Source of the DNA: Sesamum alatum
Taxonomy: Eukaryota > Streptophyta > Magnoliopsida > Lamiales > Pedaliaceae
NCBI GenBank assembly: GCA_034509735.1
Contig: JACGWO010000001.1
Location: forward strand, 10,308,854-10,372,853
Direction: 5' to 3'
Length of the DNA stretch: 64,000 nucleotides
In this document: in pieces, positions 34,023-47,102 of the stretch
How positions within the stretch are numbered: the stretch's first letter is position 1
Layout: every line of letters begins with the position of its first letter
Made by a program: the position numbers and the translations under genes
The notes under the pieces: generated by a model
The model's database searches: none
What the model was told of the DNA's origin: nothing
The model's input: only the letters and a program-made list of their open reading frames with translations

Positions 34023-36317
34023 ATTAATCTTTAATCAAGCTTAGTAGCATCTCCTGTCGTTCTAGTTTGTGGTTGAGGTCTATCCTTTGTTAATTTCCAT
34101 CCCAACTCTGTTCGGAGTTGGTTCCTCCTTATTACTGTGTTGTTCATTTCTCGTTTTTTTTTTTTTTTTTAAATTTCGTGGTGATGAACAAAGATGTAAG
34201 AAGCAGGAGTTTTGAGTCCTTAGCATTCTGTGGAGAAGTGGGATTATCTGATGTAAAAGATCGGTGCTCAAAATTCCCTCTCACTCTATGTAATGTTATT
34301 TCTCAATGCCATCTTATTTGACTCTTTCTTTTAGCATCTTCTTGTTTGATGACTACTCCTTTACTTGTATTGCTTGCTTTGAATTCATAACTTCCTTCCC
34401 TGTTGAATTTGAACGAATGGATTTTTGAAGGTTTCAACTTTCAACTTAGGCAGCCAACTACCTTGACAGAGATGGCCCCTTGACCTTTCGTGGCTCTTGC
34501 TATTAGTGGCCCTTGCTCTTGTTGTCTCTTCCTTTTACCCTTTATACGCTTGTGATCTTATGTGGGGTATCCTGATTTACCTTTGATTCATATTGCGTTC
34601 ATTAGTGCCAAAAAGAAATGGAAATAAATCCATGGCTTCTTTTTTAACAAGTAGATTCTGTGCTATCATTGTCTGTAGCGTTGGTGGTCTTAATTTGCTG
34701 TCTTATTCGGGAACTGTGCTTCATTGGGCCTCCCTCACCAAAAACCAGAATCTGATTGGTAAAAGCTGTGATGAGAGAAGGATACCTTTGAAATGTGTAA
34801 TATCTTCTTTCAGAGATTTGGATATGTATTTTGTTTAGGGAAAGTCTGCTTTTCTTCAAGTTTTAAATTTGAGATTCTTACTTACTCTTGACAAGAATGA
34901 CGTAGTAGCTTATTGAAGTCTATCTTGAATTCTTGGTTATCATCAAGTTGATTGTTGATTGTGATAACTGAGTTATTGAGAGAGATGAATGCAACCTGCT
35001 GTTATCTGTCTCTCTCTACTCTACTCCACTGGTTATAATGGTTCAATCATCAATGAGCAACTAACCGTTGCCCCTTGGGCTTACCAAAGACTGAAATGCG
35101 AGGTTGGATGGCCGCTACTTGTGGGCTGTCTGTGGCCTACAAACTCCAGGATTTGTATGGCTTTTGCACTCACTCTAGTACAACAAAACTCGCTTCGCTC
35201 TATGTTGTGGTCGCTATGACTTGTCATTAAAGTGTTCGGATTTGGATGAAGCTAAAGACGTGGAAGCTGGGGCGATATGCACTGCCACGTACGGTGGAAT
35301 AACGAGTACTTGGATTTATTTTTATATCACTGATGTACAAGTCGATATGATTTTGACGCGTTTAAGAAGCAATTTTTTGTTATGATATTAGTACATGATT
35401 TTGTGATGTAAATGATGAAATATTGCAAGTGTTTCTATCATTGTTCATTACCATGAATACCAATCCTCCTTCTCTGGGCAAAAAATATAGATACCAGAAT
35501 CCACCTAAATGTTGACAGCAATGCAGAAAATGACACATTATCTAAACGTCTGAAATCCAAATTTTCATATTATTGCACACTTGATGCAAATAAAAGCTTG
35601 TGTTGAAGCCCTCTAAGTACATAAAGCAAAGCAAGCATCTCTTCGATTGGAGTTTATGACCCAAGTCTCCATCTCACATGCAACACACAGAAATTTAACA
35701 TTCATAGTTCTACAATATGGCGGGAATTGGACAACCAAACTAGACCACATTACTACATCTTTTGTACTAATTTTTTTTTATAGACACTCAGTCATATTCT
35801 GAACTACACACTCTCCCTCTCTCTCTCTCACTCACACACACACAAATAGCAACTTTAGAAATCGAAATTCAGTAACTAATTAGTTGAATTGACATCATCT
35901 TCTATATTTTTTTGGAGATATTTTGAATTCTAACTCAGGTTTTCTCAACTCTATTTTATGAAGAAAAAAATGAAAGAAGAAAAAAAAATAGAGTAACTAA
36001 TCATAAGTTGTTCTTTAGTATAAGGCGCCCTTTTAATACGAGTATACATAACTTTTGCTAGAAAAATATTAGGAACTATCACTTTTGTTATTATATGTAC
36101 TCTTATAGCACACTATGATTTTTTTTTTCTAAGTAAGGTAAATTGGTAAGTAGTCAAGTTCATGAGAGAATTTCGTTATTTTTCTCCATTATTATAGTAA
36201 GTTTAAATATATTTTTCCAAATAAATCAAGTGAAGAAAGCATCTTATTTTTGTCACATTTCTATCTTCTCCAAATCAATTAATAAAAAATAAAATAAAAT
36301 TGGATATTTTATTCAAC
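34023..36317. other. ADC 3' UTR and intergenic DNA
   Basis: The 3' UTR likely extends to 34.3 kb. A T-run lies at about 34154-34170. A CT then CA microsatellite lies at about 35812-35845. Small open frames near 34593 and 34989 have no family resemblance and no splice context. Confidence 0.4.
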
Positions 36318-36459
36318 GGCCCAACTTATGTGGGTCTTGGTATGTACGCGTCCAATAGCTCATCAACTTTTTTGGGCTATTTTAAAAAAATAGGCCCGAA
36401 CTCAATTTCTTAATGGGCTGGGCTAGGGAGATTAGAGTTGAGGGTTCTTAAGCCCAATA
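36318..36459 (+). promoter_or_regulatory. Cluster of site II motifs upstream of UFD1
   Basis: CGGCCCAA, TTGGGCTA, TAGGCCCG, AATGGGCTGGGCTAGG and AAGCCCAAT occur within about 140 bases, roughly 0.4-0.5 kb upstream of the UFD1 start codon. An intron probably lies in the leader between about 36.67 and 36.82 kb. Confidence 0.55.
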
Positions 36460-36859
36460 GAATCTTAGTGCACGCGTGGCAAGAATTTAAATAGCGTGCA
36501 CAACAAGCACTTAGGTCCCAGACGCATCTTACCCTTTTCCCATCTCCTCCGTCCAATTTCTCTCCGGTTGGGTTCCTTCAAATTCCTTGCAATTGCTTCC
36601 GATTCCTGGACTCTCTTATTCGTCTTGTGCGCTAGAATCTTCGTGAGAAGATCGAGGGTTCGTTTCTGTAAGTCGAATTATTCAAATTCCTCGACTTTTA
36701 CTGTATTGCAGATCTGGATAGGGGAAAAAACAACTGTTTTTGGAATTCTGGTACTGATTAAATTTTGTCTCTCGTTTTTTGAATGATTAATTTTGTTTGC
36801 TTTCTCTCGGTATAGGTGACGGCCACAGTTGAATTGCTGTTATCTGGAATACAGTGAAT

Positions 36860-39800
36860 ATGGTATGTTTTGCCAAATTTGTTTATTGTTATGTATATTA
36901 TGCGAGTTTTTTCATGTAACTTATGATGCAAAAATTACACAGTACCGAAAATTTTGAGCCTTTTGACATTTATTCGTGTTGAATTCTTTAGTTCTGATAT
37001 CTGGGAAACCAATATTTTCTCGGATCGTAGTTGTACTTGTGCCTGGAAATAAATTGGTTTTTTCAGTACTATAGTACTTTGTTTAATCTGTGGGATATGA
37101 CCTGAACTGTGAATTTCGTGTTTTCATCGAGTTCTCTCTCTTTTTTTAATACATTAACCTTAATATTTCTTTATGTGATTGGGCTTGTTATTAAATAGTT
37201 GTTGGCATTCTTGCTTGGACATTCTTATACAACATACAAGTTTCTTCTGATTAATTGAAACCTATTTTAATGCTGGAAAGAGATAATCATAGTGCTAGCA
37301 TACAGGGGAAACGTAAATATTGGAAAGTAGCACTCTCTCTCTGTGCAGGTGTTGTTCTGGTGGTTTCCTGTCACCTCCATATTGACGGATTAGTAGGCGG
37401 TTAAGCTTGTCGTTGTGTGTTTAGGATCTCGTTAAGCTTTATTTTCTGTTTACTCATGATCTAGGTTTTCTTCCTCCTTTTGCTTTTAAGGTGAGAAAGT
37501 CAAGGTTAATGCTTATTGTATTCATAGCTAGCAATCCATGCCTGTGGGAACCACTAGAGTGCGTTGGCATACACTCGAAAGTTGCCTCAGTTAAATGCAA
37601 ATGTTGGCATGATAATTAGAGAGTGGACTTCTTGAATTCTGGTGGGAATATGATAACAAACTGTTTCGCTGCCTACTAGCTGAAGTTTCTGATGGATGCT
37701 CTTGTAGCATTCGGGGACATAAGAACTCATGCTAATTTGGCGATACCTTTGTTTATATATATCATTGTTTCTTTTCATTAGCATTTGGCAATACCTGTCA
37801 CATGAATATATCTTTTATCCTCATTAGTACTGATTGTTTATTTTGGTTCTGAAGATGTCATTTATTTTTGCGTTTCAGTTTTTTGACGGGTATGGATACC
37901 ATGGAACATCATTTGAGCAAACATATCGGTGTTACCCTGCGTCCTTCATTGACAAGGTTCAAAGGCGTTCTTTAGCATGATATCTATCTGATCACTTTCA
38001 AATTCCTGCGGTTATGTTCTCATATGTATTTTATATTGTAAATTATATCAGCCAACTTTTTATTATTCCATGAGTGTGCTTTGACGACTTAAAGTATCTG
38101 TATTGACTTTTCTTCTTACTTCCAAAAAGGTTTGGATTTTTCATTTTACTTTGTACGCCCTGAAACTTTACATATATTTTTTTCTGGGATGGACAATAGA
38201 TGCATAATCTAGATTATGACCGTACTTGAAATTTCTCCTTTTATAAGTCTGGCTTAGTTCTGATTTCTTACTATCTTGCAATGTTGCAGGCACAGATAGA
38301 AAACGGAGACAAAGGTAGCTATCTCTCTTTCTGCAAATGTAGGCAGTTTATTGGCTATTTACTCATTATATGATTATCTTACTTTTTTTTTTACAATTAC
38401 TTTTGCCAGTTATCATGCCTCCTTCAGCTCTTGATCGTCTTGGTAAGTTGTTTTCTGATATGTTTTATCATTGCCTGGTGATGTTGCCTTGATGGACATT
38501 ATTTGATTTTTTATGTAACACAATCATTAACTTTATATGACAGCATCACTTCATATTGATTACCCGATGTTATTTGAGCTCCAAAATGCTGCTGCTGAGC
38601 GAAATTCCCATTGTGGAGTCCTGGAGTTCATTGCTGAAGAAGGCATGATATATATGCCTTACTGGGTAGGAGCCATCTACTGACTCATTTTATCTTTATG
38701 ACTGATTTCAAATGTACACTTTTTGATTATTATATTATCTTTTCAGATGATGGAGAACTATTTGTTTACAAGAAGGAGATTTCGTAAGAGTAAAAAATGT
38801 GACTCTTCCAAAGGGTACATACGTTAAATTGCAACCTCACACTAAAGACTTCTTGGATATTTCCAACCCCAAAGCTATGTGAGTCCATTAAATTTGTTTT
38901 TGCTAGCACTTGGTGAAATATATAAACTGTCAGCTGTAGTTTAGTTTCTCAGTCTTGATGCCTTCAGAAATATTTCTTTTAGCAAATTGAGTTTAGTTTC
39001 TGAAAGAATGAAAATGTGCAACGACAGCACGTCATGTCTGGACGAGGAACTGACTTAAAACAGTTCCAGAATATACTAAAGAGACCATTAAACTTGCCGT
39101 TTTAGCATATTCCATTGAACTAATGGATTTATGCTCTCCTGCATTTTCTAAAGAGTTAGGAGAATGACTTTCAGCAGTCATCATAATGGACAAGAGGCGA
39201 ATATCTAACATACCATGCATAGTATTTCTCTTCGATTGTTTAACTTAAATCCAAGGGGGAACTACAGGCATCAATTCTGTGGGAATTGAATATAACTGTT
39301 GAATTAGAGGGCTGATGTAACCTATTTACTAGTTCAAAATGATTAGATGCCAAGCAACTGCTATTTTCTGCAAGTGTAGTGTTGTGACTGGTCAGATTCT
39401 TAGAAAACTATTGACAAGTACACAAATTTTGAGAAGAATCCAGCATCTGGGAAGAAAATTTGGATGATTTCTCATCTTTCTAGATTAACTGTATCAAAAC
39501 CCGTTGGAGTTGGTGGGTTTCACTTAATTGGATAGAAAATAGTTCAAGTGCATGTACATAATATTTGGTTTCATTCATGTTGACACATCTGTAGGATTCC
39601 AGAGCGCTATTGATGAGTTGTGCTAATATATGCATGACTATACTAAATTCTGTTGAATGGACTTTTCAGGTTTATGTTTCTAATCTTAAAATTCTTTTTA
39701 TGCAGCTTGGAGACGACGCTGAGGAACTTTTCTTGCTTGACAACAGGGGACAGTATCATGGTGGCATATAACAATAAAAAGTATTACATAGATATCATTG

Positions 39801-40545
39801 AGACGAAGCCTTCTAATGCGATAAGTATTATAGAGACTGATTGTGAAGTGGACTTTGCTCCTCCTCTTGATTACAAAGAGCCAGAAAAAACCTGGCCTTG
39901 CCCCTTCCAACAGGCAAAGCAACCAGCAAGAAGGTGCAATTTCTGCTGAAGTCATTCGTATAGTAATTAGTTTTATTATTATTAGCCTTGTGTTATTAGC
40001 TACTTTCTCTTACCTGTTACATGTTGCGATTGTAGGTTCATACTCACTTCAGGTTTCTAGTTGCAAATAACTGTTGGTCTCACGTTTTCTTGCCCGTCTT
40101 TTGATGTACAGGTCAGGAACCTCCAGAAGAGACTGAACCAAAGTTTAATCCATTTACTGGTGTAGGGAGAAAGCTTGGATGGGAAACCTTTGAAAACCAC
40201 GTCTCCACCAGTGTCATCATCTGGGCCCCAAGACAAGAGAACTAAAGCATCCAGTGGAGGAGGAACAGCTGCCGCCTCTAGTTCCAGCTCACAAAGCACC
40301 AGTCGGCAATCTCAGGGAAAACTCGTGTTTGGGTTCAAATGCCGGCCGAACTCGGGAACCAAAAGGTCCTCTTTCCAATTCCTAGTGTAAAATGGTATAT
40401 ATGGCAAATTGTTATCCCCCGTCTGAATCTTTTGTTGCTCCAATACAGGAAACTTCGAAAGATACCATAACAAGAGCCCTCCAAAGAAGGAAGAGCCGAT
40501 AAATTCCAGGCTTTCAGTGGAAAGAAATACTCATTAAAGGGTTGA
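36860..40545 (+). CDS. UFD1: UFD1-like ubiquitin fusion degradation protein, five frame breaks
   Basis: Nine coding exons: 36860-36862 (ATG alone), 37879-37956, 38290-38314, 38410-38442, 38544-38665, 38747-38878, 39706-39933, 40112-40365, 40449-40545. Protein order fits UFD1: [60 protein letters not shown], then [48 protein letters not shown], and a disordered tail ending [16 protein letters not shown]1 with NPL4 is the cofactor of CDC48/p97 that extracts ubiquitylated proteins. Splice phases agree throughout, but one extra base occurs in exon 6 (TTT at 38765-38767), exon 7 (six A at 39885-39890), twice in exon 8 (GG 40177-40178, TT 40334-40335), and two extra in exon 9 (about 40499). No substitution-type stop was found, which favours sequence error over a pseudogene. 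Confidence 0.85.
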
Positions 40546-41265
40546 TGTATATCCATCTATCTATCTGCATCTATTAACTTATTTTTCTGGCATATGTCAC
40601 TGGATTCAGCTGGTTTGGTCAAAGGAGTGCTAGAATGGGTTCTTGTTCCAAATTTAAAAAAGATGTATAGTATTTGACTCTTTGTACATTGTTCCAGTTG
40701 AATGTCTGGGTTTCGTTCGTTTCTGCAGAATCAATCCTATAAGGGTTTTACCTATTTTAGGCGTGTTATTTGTTAATTTGCATTGCTGCCGTTTGTCACT
40801 GATTTTGCCCCTTAAAGCACACAAAATGGTAAACAAGCCTTAATAATATGTGTTGGTTGGGTTTGAGTTGTAAATATCCGGGTCTGTTGAGGCAGAAAGA
40901 GTGGAGGAAATATTTCCCAATACCAAAACCCGCAATTAAACACTCGTGGTGAGTGTTAAAGTAGTCAAAAAACGGAACAGAGCAACAATCTCCCGTTTCG
41001 AGGGGAGGTAAAATCTTATCAGCAACTCGACTCCGACCATGAAAGCACTTGAGTTTGGGTAGATGCATATAAGGATTTCATAAGCGCTATCTATAAATCT
41101 TCGAGGTCAGGAAGCAAAATGAGCATTCATGTGCACTCTGGAATTTCAAAATTTGAGGGGTCAAAAAGTATAAACTTTATTCATTTGGCCAAGCGTGTAA
41201 TAAACCCCACGTACAGGCCCTTCGCCTCAAAACACTTACCTATGAAAGGTTCAAAACAGAGCTCC
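40546..41265. other. UFD1 3' UTR and promoter region of the S31 gene
   Basis: The first part is likely 3' UTR. AGGCCC (41214-41219), about 50 bases before the telo-box, is a possible site II half. No other gene was found. Confidence 0.4.
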
Positions 41266-41273
41266 TAGGGTTT
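41266..41273 (-). promoter_or_regulatory. Telo-box upstream of the ribosomal protein gene
   Basis: TAGGGTTT (AAACCCTA on the other strand) lies about 45 bases before the S31 start codon. Telo-boxes close to the start site, with site II motifs, are characteristic of plant ribosomal protein and translation genes. Confidence 0.5.
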
Positions 41274-41316
41274 AAAATACCAGTAACAACGAGAAGTCGA
41301 TCAATCGGCAGCGAAA

Positions 41317-41590
41317 ATGGCTATGATTCAGTGGTGCAACGTGGCGGTCCGCCGGATGGCATCCGCGGTCGAACAACGGATTGCATTATTCTCTCTCGCG
41401 TCATCCATGGCGTCCTCGCCGCCTGCGGCGCCGATCCTGTGCGGTCGAGAGACAAGAAAAACTAAGAAGGGGAAGAGATTTAAAGGTCGTATGGAAATTG
41501 TAGACCGAAGAAGGAGAAGAAAATTGAAAGGATAAAGATAAGATCGAGGTTCCAGTCTACTCCTTGGGCCTCTCCCTTTCAAGCTCATCT
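41317..41590 (+). CDS. Mitochondrial ribosomal small-subunit protein S31/bTHX-like, frame broken
   Basis: The first 43 codons (MAMIQWCNVAVRRMASAVEQ...) look like a basic, Ser/Ala-rich mitochondrial presequence and end in CGR. The next bases encode the bTHX signature KKTKKGKRFKG, YGN, RPKKEKKIERIK and LPFKL, but they do so only by changing frame several times. Missing bases are apparent at about 41448, 41488 and 41539, and length changes again near 41550 and 41567. As written, the single frame stops at 41533-41535 after 72 codons. The protein is a small basic component of the bacterial-type small subunit. Neighbouring UFD1 has the same kind of indels. The identification rests on the pattern in three frames, and the true C terminus cannot be fixed. 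Confidence 0.7.
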
Positions 41591-44457
41591 ATGTTTTCAC
41601 GAAATTATGCGTTGTTATTGGAGATGTACATTTTCCATAAGCTTCGAGAACGGTCCTTTGTTGTAGCGATTGCTTTTTGAATTGGTTGACTCTGAAAGCA
41701 CATCGGCTCAAGCTTTCTTTAGAATTCGTACTATTTAAGCTTGGTTTGCTTATTCGATTAGTCGAGTGGAATCAAACATCTCCAGCAGCTAAATCTATGT
41801 CATTGTTTGGCTTGTTGAGTTGAGATCAAGCACAGTTTAAGCTGAACAGAGCATAAGCATTTTCAAGCTTGGTTCTATAGAACTTTTTCAATTTGGATGG
41901 AACATTATAGAAGCAGTTTCAACTAAATGAAACTGCAAATGTTTGAAGATCTGTTAGAGGTAATCATAGTATGTAGTAGCATGTTTTTTGAGGATTTGTT
42001 AGAGGTAATTTAGTTTTAAGTCAAGTTTGCATTGTGAGTTGGAGATGAGGAGGTGAAGCCCCACCAAGCTGCTAAACTTGATTAGCCTGGATTTTGGATA
42101 CATCAATTTAAATTAGCAGTTTAGGGAACTGGTTGTAGATATTCATCTAAGTCATTCATGCCTTCATGTGGTTAAATTATCTACTTGAAGACAGAACTCT
42201 CCCGTTTCATTTTATAATTGAGTCACCAGGAATAAGATAGTGTTGGTTTGAAGAACCTATCACCTTTTGATCCCGTCCTATTTGTTGGAAATGAAGAGCG
42301 TAAGGTTTTCTTTATTTGCTTTATGATAGAAATGCTGCCGACATCTAGATGCATGTAGAATGTAGAGCTTTACTTTTTATTTAGCGAGCATATATAGTTG
42401 CAACATTGTGATGATCCTTTATCTGTGCAATATGTGTTCGTATTTTGTATTCTACTTCTGTCATCTACATAGTATAAATTGTAGGTGCATGTGAGATTGG
42501 AGATCTCTTGGCATCTCTCTGTAGTTCTTGTGCTTGACTTCCTTTATGTTTCCAGACGATTGACTGTAAAGTGTGTTAAGAGTGCTGTGGCTTGTACTGG
42601 TTTGTATGTCCCGGATTGTCCCAATTTTTAATCTTCCCATGTTGGGGTAACATGTCTAGCTACTGACTACCGTTACGAAAGGTCTCACAATTGTTAGAAA
42701 CATGTGTGCCTTAAATGTTGTGCACCATTCTGGAGAATAACTGTGTAGTGAAACTTTGATGTTGTCTTTCTGCTTGTATCCCTTTACTGGAAAAGGATGA
42801 CATGCAGAAAAAAGAAACTTTTACTAGCGGCATTCTGCAGTGCACTAGGCCCTATGAAGACCGTGCAGCCAGCATGAACAATTGGACTATAAAGTGGTCA
42901 AACCATCCATCTCTTAAGATCCAATGATACAAAGAATTACCCCTTTTATTGGTAACCTTGTGAGAGCTTATACTTTGCCCGTACTTCTTATGGCTTCTCT
43001 GCTACCCTTTACCGGCCTGTCGTTCTTTATGTACATTGCTAGTTGATTCTGGTTGCTTAGCAGTTAGCACAAATTTTAGCCCTGCGTCAAAGGTATCTCC
43101 TTTTGAATTTAATGGCAGTCTGTTTGAATGATGTATTTCGGTTAAATTAATCTTTAAGTAATCATGCTGGAGGTTACAAGATTGCAAGTTCTTTCGGTTG
43201 CATTAGTTCTTACTTAGTGCTTTTATTTATCATGGTCGTGATAGATCCCGTCACTCTATATCTCCCCACATTCCAGAAATTTTAGGGCTTTACTACAGAG
43301 ATAAATACACCCAGGCCCTGTTTACATGGCTGGATCGAGCCGGATGATACACCCAATCCAGCCCAGTAGGTCTGTAACTCCAAGCACGGGACATGGTACT
43401 CCGGCCGAGTATTAAGCAGCCGAAATCCAGATAAATGTAGGATTGCCATTCCATTCTTGCCAGTTTATTTATTATAGACGTTAATACATGTGCTTGTGTA
43501 TATGTGCGTGTACAGACACGCACATATATACGTGGGCCTGTGTTTTTAATGCTGAGATTGATGAAGCAAATGCGTAGCTAAAGAAGTAGATATATTAGAG
43601 CTAAAAGGGGGCGAGAGTTTCTGGATGCTGCTTCCTAAGTGCGCACACTGCGCGAATCAGTAACATGGTGGCAGAGACTTGAAAGACTCGCTGCCATCTC
43701 TATCCAGTAACTACTTGAAAGACTAGTGCACTAAAATAAAAGTGAGCAAAGCTTAGTTCAGTAGTCTGACAAGCAAACCCCTTCCAGTATTATGAGGGTA
43801 AATATGAACATATTAAAAAAAAAATGAATTTCAGCAAGTATTTTGCAAAGAGGTCACTGCATTGTCCAGATTAACATGATTGGCAGAATACAGAAAGGAA
43901 AACAAAGACGATAATAGAGCATCCAACAAATCTCAGAGTCTGGACTTTTCTTTGAACATCTGATCTGAGTGTCGGAACATTCGGATACATAAAAAGAAAC
44001 ACCAATGAGCCCTTCTTTTTCAAGGTATAAATTGATTTAGTTTGAAACAACACAACCAGATTGAGACCCCTCATCATTATATGTTGCAATCGCCTTCTCA
44101 ATCTGCATCAAGAACAATTTTAAGTACATGCGATTATTGCTAAATGTAACACATTTCCGCAGGTGACTTGAGAGAGACTCTGAAAATAGTAGTACCATTG
44201 AGAAGCAACAAGGATGCATTAAAATTTGGAATTGGTATTGGCTAAATGAACTTGATCATTCATATGAAGCCATGACATTTTCTTTCTACTTAATGATTGT
44301 CCCCAGACATTTTGAAGCTCGAGATAATGAAGTTATGTGAAGTTATGGGATTGTATTGAATTCAAGATGTATCCTTTTTTACTCATACAAAGATGATAAT
44401 AATGATGGTAGCATTGCATTACTGACCTTTATTTATTTCCAGGCACATGTTCCTAGT
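41591..44457. other. Intergenic DNA between convergent S31 and CIB22 genes
   Basis: Genes on both sides end toward this region, so 3' UTRs lie at both edges. No supported gene, transposon end or RNA gene was recognised. Confidence 0.4.
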
Positions 44458-46546
44458 TTAGTCGTTGTCTTCTCGGCCGTAATCGTATATAACCTCAATC
44501 TGCAGCCACCACATAACATTTTACATTGTAAAACAGTAACCAGGTGCTAAAAATGCTTAAAGGCTTATCAATCAACATGGAACTTCATTCCAAGAGCCTG
44601 GATTCATAAGATAAACATTTACCAGAACGGAAAAATTAGCTCATTAACTATTTACAGATGTTGTCCATAGAATGAAATCTATTCCCAAGTCCAGTAACAT
44701 TAAACTGTTAAACTTGCTTTGGAGCTGGAAGCATAAATGAAAATATCAATCATGCATAATTTATTTTTATCACATTAGTCAACCACACATGGTCATATGA
44801 TTATTATGGGCAGGTAAGAATCTTAAGGAATTTATAACAGACCAAAAAATGAAAACCTTAATTGAAATAAAAGAAAAGAGGACCAACAGTAAGTAGAGAA
44901 ATTACCCCAGGAGTTGGTGGTGGGTTTCGGCAAAATTTAGTGCCCCCAGGTGCCCAAGGAACTGTACATAGAAATAACAGTGAGCCTTAAAAGGTATGCC
45001 CAAGCAAGCGGAATTATACACAGACAATTATTTACAAACAACTGCTACCATCTAAGCAGAACCTTGTGTCCTTTTCAAGAAGGAAATAAACATAGATAGT
45101 TCAAGTTCACTTGCTGAAGAAACAAAGAAATAACAGCTGAAGGGAACGATAAAGAAATAAAGAAAGCTGATCGCTTATAAGAATAGTTCAACAAATTAAA
45201 CTTAGAGACCAAATAAAAATATTGGCCTTTGTTCTTCTATCCAATTTTTGCTGATTCGCATATAAACACCAAAGAACTCAGTCTCTTTCTATTATGTCAA
45301 TCCATAAATGTTCTGAAAAGCAAAAATCAATCAAACAGGCTCCTCCTCATGAAGAACCAATTTGAATTGCAGGCTTCAAAAGTAAAAACAGAAGATTGCA
45401 TCACAACTCTTGTTCTCTTCTTCAGGTAAAATTATAGTAATGTGTGAAGGAGGTTTCGATTATAATCACATAACTAGCAAGTGTGCCTTGTTCCATTTCA
45501 GATTAAAAAGCTCCAGATATCCACCATATTCATTTTTGCTTTAGAGCCTCTGACGTGATCACTACATGCTTAGTGGTTCCGTTGGCATGAGAATCAATCT
45601 ACTTAATGACACTTACCAATGTAAGGATCAGGATGCCTCCACTTATTGTAGGTTGCTTCTCCAGCAGCTATCATTCTATCGATAAGTTCAACGTCCTCCT
45701 GGAAGGTCACAAGAGCAACAAACACTAAGAGACTGGGTAATACAATGGATCCTTAATTCTGGCAATGCACTCCAAATGCTCAAGCCGTAAACCATACTTC
45801 TGTCATCATGATCCAATGAAATAATATTCATCTCATGTTCCTCCACATAATTTATTTCTCAAAGCTATGTGTTTATACGCATTCACCAACAGGCCAGCCA
45901 CATACATCATAGCAACACCTATTCATACACGATAAATAACATTTACATGTACCAAATTTACAAATTCAGATCATTGCCATAGCCAACGAATGCCATCACA
46001 ATCCAATCGTCAAATTATCGTTCCAATTTTATCGGATGTCCCCGAAGGGACATCTAATCGTCAAATTAAGAAATTGATATTATAGATTGATGATTTCTAT
46101 AACGTGCATTATGATACACATTCATCGGATTCATGAGACAACCACCACAACCTTCAACTGCCACAAACGCTACTGGTTCAGAACCAAAATGAACTAAAAA
46201 AAGAATCGAACAAGAGAACAAACCACGTTTCTATTCGCCTCGAACTTCTCTCTGAGAGCATCAGCCTGAAATAAACACACAGAGACACACAAAAACCCTC
46301 CGTTACAGCCAATAAAACAAAAAACTTAAGCTCGCATGCTTAAGAAGTTTCTACAGATATTTTCCACTAAATGCTGAGATCGAATCAATGTACTAGTAAG
46401 AGAGAAATGAAAATTACATCGGGATAAAAGAGGTGGCGATGGACGGCCCAATTGAGAGTATCCTTGAGAGCTCTCCGGTAGAGGATTCTAACCCTCTCCT
46501 TCTGCGCTGCTCGCCGAGCCAGATACGACGCTGTACTCACGCTCAT
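44458..46546 (-). CDS. CIB22: Mitochondrial complex I subunit NDUFB9/CIB22 (LYR protein)
   Basis: Five exons on the minus strand: 46418-46546, 46224-46265, 45617-45698, 44906-44961, 44458-44499. They join without error to 116 residues plus TAA, the family length. The start MSVSTASYLARRAAQKERVR is followed by ILYRRALKDTLNWAVHR, which contains the LYR tripeptide variant (LYR at ILYRRAL). Later come ADALREKFEANRNV, EDVELIDRMIAAGEA and YNKWRHPDPYI, then VPWAPGGTKFCRNPPPTPG and IEVIYDYGREDND. The subunit is an accessory protein of the proton-pumping membrane arm of NADH dehydrogenase in the inner mitochondrial membrane; LYR proteins bind acyl-carrier protein. All introns are GT-AG. Confidence 0.95.
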
Positions 46547-46577
46547 CTCTCCTCTCTCTCTGTCTCTCTCTCTCTGA
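46547..46577 (-). repeat. CT microsatellite in the CIB22 leader
   Basis: Immediately upstream of the start codon the plus strand reads CTCTCCTCTCTCTCTGTCTC and continues with CT units, so the transcript leader is GA-rich. Such tracts are common in plant 5' leaders. Confidence 0.6.
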
Positions 46578-46725
46578 GGTCTCTGCTAATGCCTACTTTC
46601 TAGTATTTTCCACAATAAGTTCCCCAGTTTTGACACAGGAAAATATACCCAGTCACCAACGGCGTCGTATCTGCTGGACAGCGTTTACCATTTCACATAT
46701 GAGTTGGTGCATGGAACAACAATAG

Positions 46726-46767
46726 TGGGCCTGTATTACATATTTATGTGTTGGACTTCTGAGCCCA
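46726..46767 (-). promoter_or_regulatory. Site II motifs upstream of CIB22
   Basis: GTGGGCCTG (from 46726) and TGAGCCCATA (from 46760) lie about 180-220 bases before the start codon. Site II elements are typical of nuclear genes for mitochondrial proteins. Confidence 0.45.
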
Positions 46768-46880
46768 TATGTACATCAAGCAATCTTTACTTTTTAACTA
46801 AAATTAGATCCACAGAATAATTTTTTCTTTAATCTTCTTTTATCTGAAAAATAAGCTTAAAGCCACAAAATACAACATTA

Positions 46881-47102
46881 GGGTAAATTATATTGGCATC
46901 CCAAGAAATATTTGTTTCTTGTAAAATTATAAACACATTAAGGTGTAGTAGTAATTACAAAATACCTCTACTCAATACACAAACACTCAATTTGCTACCA
47001 TGCAGGAACACTCCTCCAAGAGGTATACTTGTAATTTTATAAAAGACATGAGATGTTTGCATAATTAAACCTAATCTCAAGTAGCATTTGTGTAATTTAC
47101 CC
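46881..47102. mobile_element. Short MITE with GGGTAAATTA ends
   Basis: It begins GGGTAAATTATATTGGCATC and ends GTGTAATTTACCC, with inner inverted words TTCTTGTAAAATTATAAACAC and TTGTAATTTTATAAAAGAC. The ends resemble the 19 kb and 26 kb elements but the body differs. It is flanked by TTA on both sides; no 9-bp duplication is seen. Confidence 0.65.

Noticed and set aside
34593..35219. Two open frames downstream of arginine decarboxylase
   Set aside because: Short, without domain features, lying in the 3' flank; no splice or promoter support.
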